From Halomarina pelagica (lineage in GTDB: Archaea > Halobacteriota > Halobacteria > Halobacteriales > Haloarculaceae), in NCBI RefSeq assembly GCF_024228315.1, contig NZ_CP100454.1, positions 3,286,001 through 3,350,000 of the forward strand: a stretch of 64,000 nucleotides of DNA, given 5' to 3'. Positions within the stretch are counted from its first letter, which is position 1. Every line of letters starts with the position of its first letter. A model generated the notes under the pieces. That model did not search any database. It was not told the origin of the DNA and saw only the letters and a list, made by a program, of their open reading frames with translations. Below, in pieces: positions 61,058 to 64,000 of this stretch. The translations under genes and the position numbers were made by a program.

Positions 61058-62737
61058 ATGACGACCGCCGTCCACCTCGACGGGATCACGAAGCGGTTCC
61101 CCGGCGTCGTCGCCAACGACGCCGTCGACCTCTCCGTCGAGCGCGGTACGGTCCACGCGCTCCTCGGGGAGAACGGAGCGGGCAAGACCACGCTGATGAA
61201 CGTCCTCTACGGCCTCTACCGACCGGACGAGGGCCGAGTGATCGTCGACGGCGAGCCGCGAACGTTCGACTCCCCCCGTGACGCCATCGACGCCGGCGTC
61301 GGGATGATCCACCAGCACTTCATGCTCGTCGATCCGATGACCGTCGCCGAGAACGTCACCCTCGGGAACGAACCCCGCAAGTGGTTCGGGCTGACCGTCG
61401 ACCGCGAGCGGGCCGCCCGCGAGGTCGCCGACCTCGGCGAGCGCTACGGCTTCGACGTGGACCCCGACGCGCGCGTCGAGGCGGTGAGCGTCGGCGTCCA
61501 GCAGCGCGTCGAGATCCTGAAGGCGCTGTACCGCGGCGCGGACGTGCTCATCCTCGACGAACCCACCGCCGTGCTCACGCCCCAGGAGGTCGAGGACCTC
61601 TTTTCGGTCTTCGAGGAACTCACCGAGCAGGGGAAGACGATCGTCTTCATCACCCACAAGCTCGGGGAGGCGATGCACGCCGCCGACGAGATCACCGTCC
61701 TCAGGGACGGCCGGAACGTCGGCACGGTCGCCGCCGAGGAGACGGATCGCGAATCGCTCGCGAAGCTGATGGTGGGCCGGGAGGTGCTCCTCGACGTGGA
61801 GAAGCGCCCCCGCGCCCCCGGGGAGACGGTTCTGACCGTCGACGGCGTCTCGGTCGCCGACGACCGCGGCGTGCCGGCCGTCGCCGACGCGTCGTTCCGC
61901 GTCCGCGAGGGCGAGGTGTTCGGCGTCGCCGGCGTGGACGGCAACGGCCAGTCCGAGCTGGTGGAGACGATCACCGGCCTGCGCCGCCCCGACGCGGGGC
62001 GCATCCTCCTCGGCGACGAGGACGTCACCGACGCGTCCCGACGCGAGCGCATCGAGGGGCGGATGGCCTACATCCCGGAGGACCGCCAGGAGCGCGGGCT
62101 CGTGATGGAGTTCGACCTCGTGGAGAACGGCCTGCTGGGTAACCAGCACCGAGAGCCGTACGCCCGCGGCGGACGCATCGACTGGGAGCGGACCCGTGCG
62201 CACGCGGAGGCGGTCATCGAGACGTACGACGTCCGCCCGCCGAACCCCGACGCGAACGCGGGGGCGCTCTCGGGCGGCAACCAGCAGAAGTTCATCGTCG
62301 GGCGGGAGTTCGCCCGCGATCCGCGGCTCGTGATCGCCACACATCCGACCCGCGGCGTGGACATCGGCTCGACCGAGTTCATCCACGAGCGACTGCTCGC
62401 GCTGCGCGAGGAGGGGGTCGCGGTCCTGCTGGTCTCCTCGCAACTGGAGGAGGTACAGGGCCTCTCCGACCGCCTCGCGGTGATGCACGCCGGCGAGATC
62501 ATGGACGTGGTCGATCCCGACACGGTCACCGAGGAGGAGATCGGCCTGCTGATGGCGGGCGAGCGCCCCGACGCGGGCGAGACGGTCCGCCTGGACGACG
62601 GAGCGGGCGCGGGCGAATCCTCGTCCGTCGGCGCTGACGAGGCGGACGAGGCGGAGGGTGCGAACGAGGCGGACGGGACGAGCGAGACGGACGGGGCGGG
62701 TCACGAGGCGACGGCGGGCGGAGGTGAGGGCCGGTGA
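61058..62737 (+). CDS. ABC transporter ATP-binding protein with two ABC domains
   Basis: 559 residues. First domain: Walker A GENGAGKTT (37-45), HQHFMLVD, signature SVGVQQRVEILKAL and LDEPTAVLTP. The second domain's P-loop is degenerate (GVDGNGQSEL, no GKT), with LSGGNQQKFIVGREFA and ATHPTRGVDIGS, as in ribose/nucleoside-type ATPases (YufO). About 50 C-terminal residues are an acidic low-complexity tail rich in EADE/ADG. It energises the nucleoside uptake system. The TGA overlaps the permease start (GTGA). Confidence 0.95.
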   Translation: MTTAVHLDGITKRFPGVVANDAVDLSVERGTVHALLGENGAGKTTLMNVLYGLYRPDEGRVIVDGEPRTFDSPRDAIDAGVGMIHQHFMLVDPMTVAENVTLGNEPRKWFGLTVDRERAAREVADLGERYGFDVDPDARVEAVSVGVQQRVEILKALYRGADVLILDEPTAVLTPQEVEDLFSVFEELTEQGKTIVFITHKLGEAMHAADEITVLRDGRNVGTVAAEETDRESLAKLMVGREVLLDVEKRPRAPGETVLTVDGVSVADDRGVPAVADASFRVREGEVFGVAGVDGNGQSELVETITGLRRPDAGRILLGDEDVTDASRRERIEGRMAYIPEDRQERGLVMEFDLVENGLLGNQHREPYARGGRIDWERTRAHAEAVIETYDVRPPNPDANAGALSGGNQQKFIVGREFARDPRLVIATHPTRGVDIGSTEFIHERLLALREEGVAVLLVSSQLEEVQGLSDRLAVMHAGEIMDVVDPDTVTEEEIGLLMAGERPDAGETVRLDDGAGAGESSSVGADEADEAEGANEADGTSETDGAGHEATAGGGEGR

Positions 62738-64000
62738 GCGCGCGCGACCGCGTCGAGGCGGCCCTCGAACGACTCGTGCGGGCCTCTGCGACCGAACGGT
62801 TCCTCATCAGCGCCGCGGCGCTCCTGCTCTCGATGCTCGTCGGCACCGTCATCGTCCTCGCGGCGGGACGGATGACCACCTGCGCGCCCGGGACGGGCGT
62901 GCACTACTTCGGCGTCGGGTTCTGTTACGACCCCGCGCGGGTGTACGACCGCCTGTTCCTCGGGGCGCTCGGCAACCCCATCAACCCCTACTTCGACCCG
63001 CTACACGGGCAGTTCGCGCCGCCGATCCAGCGCGGGTGGAGCCCGCTCAATCCGAAGGTCGCGCGGACGCTCGCCGAGACGACGATCCTCGTGTTCACGG
63101 GGCTCTCGGTCGCGGTGGCGTTCCGCGCCGGCATCTTCAACATCGGGACGCAGGGGCAACTGATCGCCGGCGGTCTCGCCTCCGTCCTCGCGATGCTCGC
63201 CGTCGCGCCCGCCCTGTCGGGGCTGGTCGGCGGTGCCGCCGGGACGTTCGTCGCGACGACGCTGATCCTCCTGGTCGGTCTCCTCGTCGGGGCGCTGTTC
63301 GGCGGCCTCTACGGGGCGATCCCGGGGATCCTGAAGGCGTACGCCGACGCGAACGAGGTCATCACGACGATCATGCTGAACTTCGTCGCGTCGCTGCTGG
63401 CGCTCTACCTCGTCGGGAACCACTTCAAGGACCCCGAGGCACTGGCGACGAAGACGCGCGACCTCCCCGCGTTCGCCGGGTTCGCGGACACGCTGTTCGG
63501 CTACTCGCGGTTCTCGATCTTCGCGCTGCTCGTCGCGCTCGCGCTGGTCGGCGGGATCTACTACCTGCTCGGCCACACCGCGTACGGGTTCGACCTGCGG
63601 ACGAGCGGCATCCAGCCGGAGGCGGCTGAGTACGGCGGCGTGGACGCCAAACGCACGATCGTCTCCAGCATGACCCTCTCGGGGGCGCTCGGCGGCGTGG
63701 GCGGCATGGTCTACGCCGTCATGTTCTTCGGGTACTTCCAGACGCCGATCCCCGCCTACGGGTTCGACGGCATCACCGTCTCCATCCTCGCGGGGAACAA
63801 CCCGCTCGGCGTGATCCCGGCGGCGTTCCTGTTCGGCCTCCTCAAGAGCGGGACGCTCGCCATCCAGCTCGACACGGCGCTCGACGTGCCGGTCGAACTC
63901 GTCGGCATCCTCCGCGGGCTGATCATCCTGTTCGTGGCGATGCCGGAGTTCTTCCGAATCGTCGGCCAGCGGGTCGTCGATCTCGACCCGGCGAGGCCGG
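62734..64000 (+). CDS. ABC transporter permease (BMP/nucleoside type), incomplete at window end
   Basis: GTG at 62734 inside the GTGA overlap with the ATPase. The frame is open to the window end, with no stop, so the 3' part is missing; at least 422 residues are encoded. Membrane helices such as FLISAAALLLSMLVGTVIVLAAG, TTILVFTGLSVAVAFRAG, IGTQGQLIAGGLASVLAML, LILLVGLLVGALFGGLYGAIPGILKA and the conserved NEVITTIMLNF and EYGGVDAKRTI loops match the BPD_transp_2 permease (YufP-like). A second permease is expected downstream. Confidence 0.9.
   Translation, partial: MSARDRVEAALERLVRASATERFLISAAALLLSMLVGTVIVLAAGRMTTCAPGTGVHYFGVGFCYDPARVYDRLFLGALGNPINPYFDPLHGQFAPPIQRGWSPLNPKVARTLAETTILVFTGLSVAVAFRAGIFNIGTQGQLIAGGLASVLAMLAVAPALSGLVGGAAGTFVATTLILLVGLLVGALFGGLYGAIPGILKAYADANEVITTIMLNFVASLLALYLVGNHFKDPEALATKTRDLPAFAGFADTLFGYSRFSIFALLVALALVGGIYYLLGHTAYGFDLRTSGIQPEAAEYGGVDAKRTIVSSMTLSGALGGVGGMVYAVMFFGYFQTPIPAYGFDGITVSILAGNNPLGVIPAAFLFGLLKSGTLAIQLDTALDVPVELVGILRGLIILFVAMPEFFRIVGQRVVDLDPARP

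Noticed and set aside
59783-62704. A 973-codon minus-strand frame opposite the BMP operon
   Set aside because: Antisense to genes with clear motifs; no family features.

Overview
The window comes from a high-GC halophilic archaeon (class Halobacteria). The evidence is an archaeal information set (20S proteasome alpha and beta, RNase P Pop5 and Rpp30, SBDS, topoisomerase VI next to bacterial-type gyrase, archaeal-type S-adenosylmethionine synthetase), very acidic proteins, AT-rich TATA boxes placed so that transcripts would be leaderless or nearly so, and many families confined to haloarchaea (HTH-10 regulators, HalOD1, DUF5793, winged-helix DUF7344-type proteins, TFB-like single cyclin proteins). 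I see no IS element, CRISPR array or rRNA. There is one tRNA gene, tRNA-Leu(UAG).

Layout. 1-5.4 kb: a minus-strand RNA-processing/proteasome group (SH3-like protein, exosome-type RNA-binding protein, Rpp30, methyltransferase, Pop5, psmA, SBDS), split by an opposite-strand HTH-10 gene and non-coding DNA. 5.4-8.4 kb: four regulators on the minus strand, two of them tandem paralogs. 8.6-12.9 kb: NUDIX hydrolase, then a hydrolase/DUF35/thiolase group, a glycosidase-like protein and a 22-residue membrane microprotein. 12.9-16.3 kb: pyrBI, a MinD-like ATPase, a KaiC-like protein with a broken P-loop and a small winged-helix protein. 16.5-23 kb: housekeeping genes (FKBP, CYTH protein, MAT, GshA, CoaD-type adenylyltransferase, TFB-like protein) with a cluster of strong hairpins at 19.5 kb.

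23.06-28.1 kb is an accessory island. It starts at tRNA-Leu, carries a small membrane protein and a 1340-residue type IIG restriction-methyltransferase of lower GC, and ends at a degraded copy of the 3' half of the same tRNA. A second short copy of the T-arm lies just inside the tRNA end. No integrase is visible.

28.3-35 kb holds a lipoprotein, a CBS protein, the c-di-AMP synthase dacZ coupled to an MscS channel, purD and a DMT exporter. 35.4-40.3 kb is a thiol/sulfur-flavoured group (YyaL-like thioredoxin-domain protein, small thioredoxin-like protein, DUF488, cysteine synthase, thioesterase). 40.6-49.5 kb holds a HalOD1 protein, a TraB/metalloprotease pair, purM, UspA, psmB, DUF555, an XRE-CBS regulator, a zinc-ribbon protein and a metallo-beta-lactamase-fold protein. 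49.5-57.7 kb is the divergent topoisomerase locus top6BA / gyrBA, with a tiny ORF between gyrB and gyrA. 57.8-64 kb: DUF5793, a GlmM-type phosphohexomutase and the start of a BMP-type nucleoside ABC transporter operon whose permease runs off the end.

Most attractive leads: the tRNA-Leu island with nested att-like repeats; the recently homogenised HTH-10 pair with a palindrome against the TATA box; the gyrB-sORF-gyrA coupling; the MinD-like/KaiC-like pair; and the hairpin clusters shared between 19.5 and 28.1 kb. Functions are assigned by reading motifs, without database searches.
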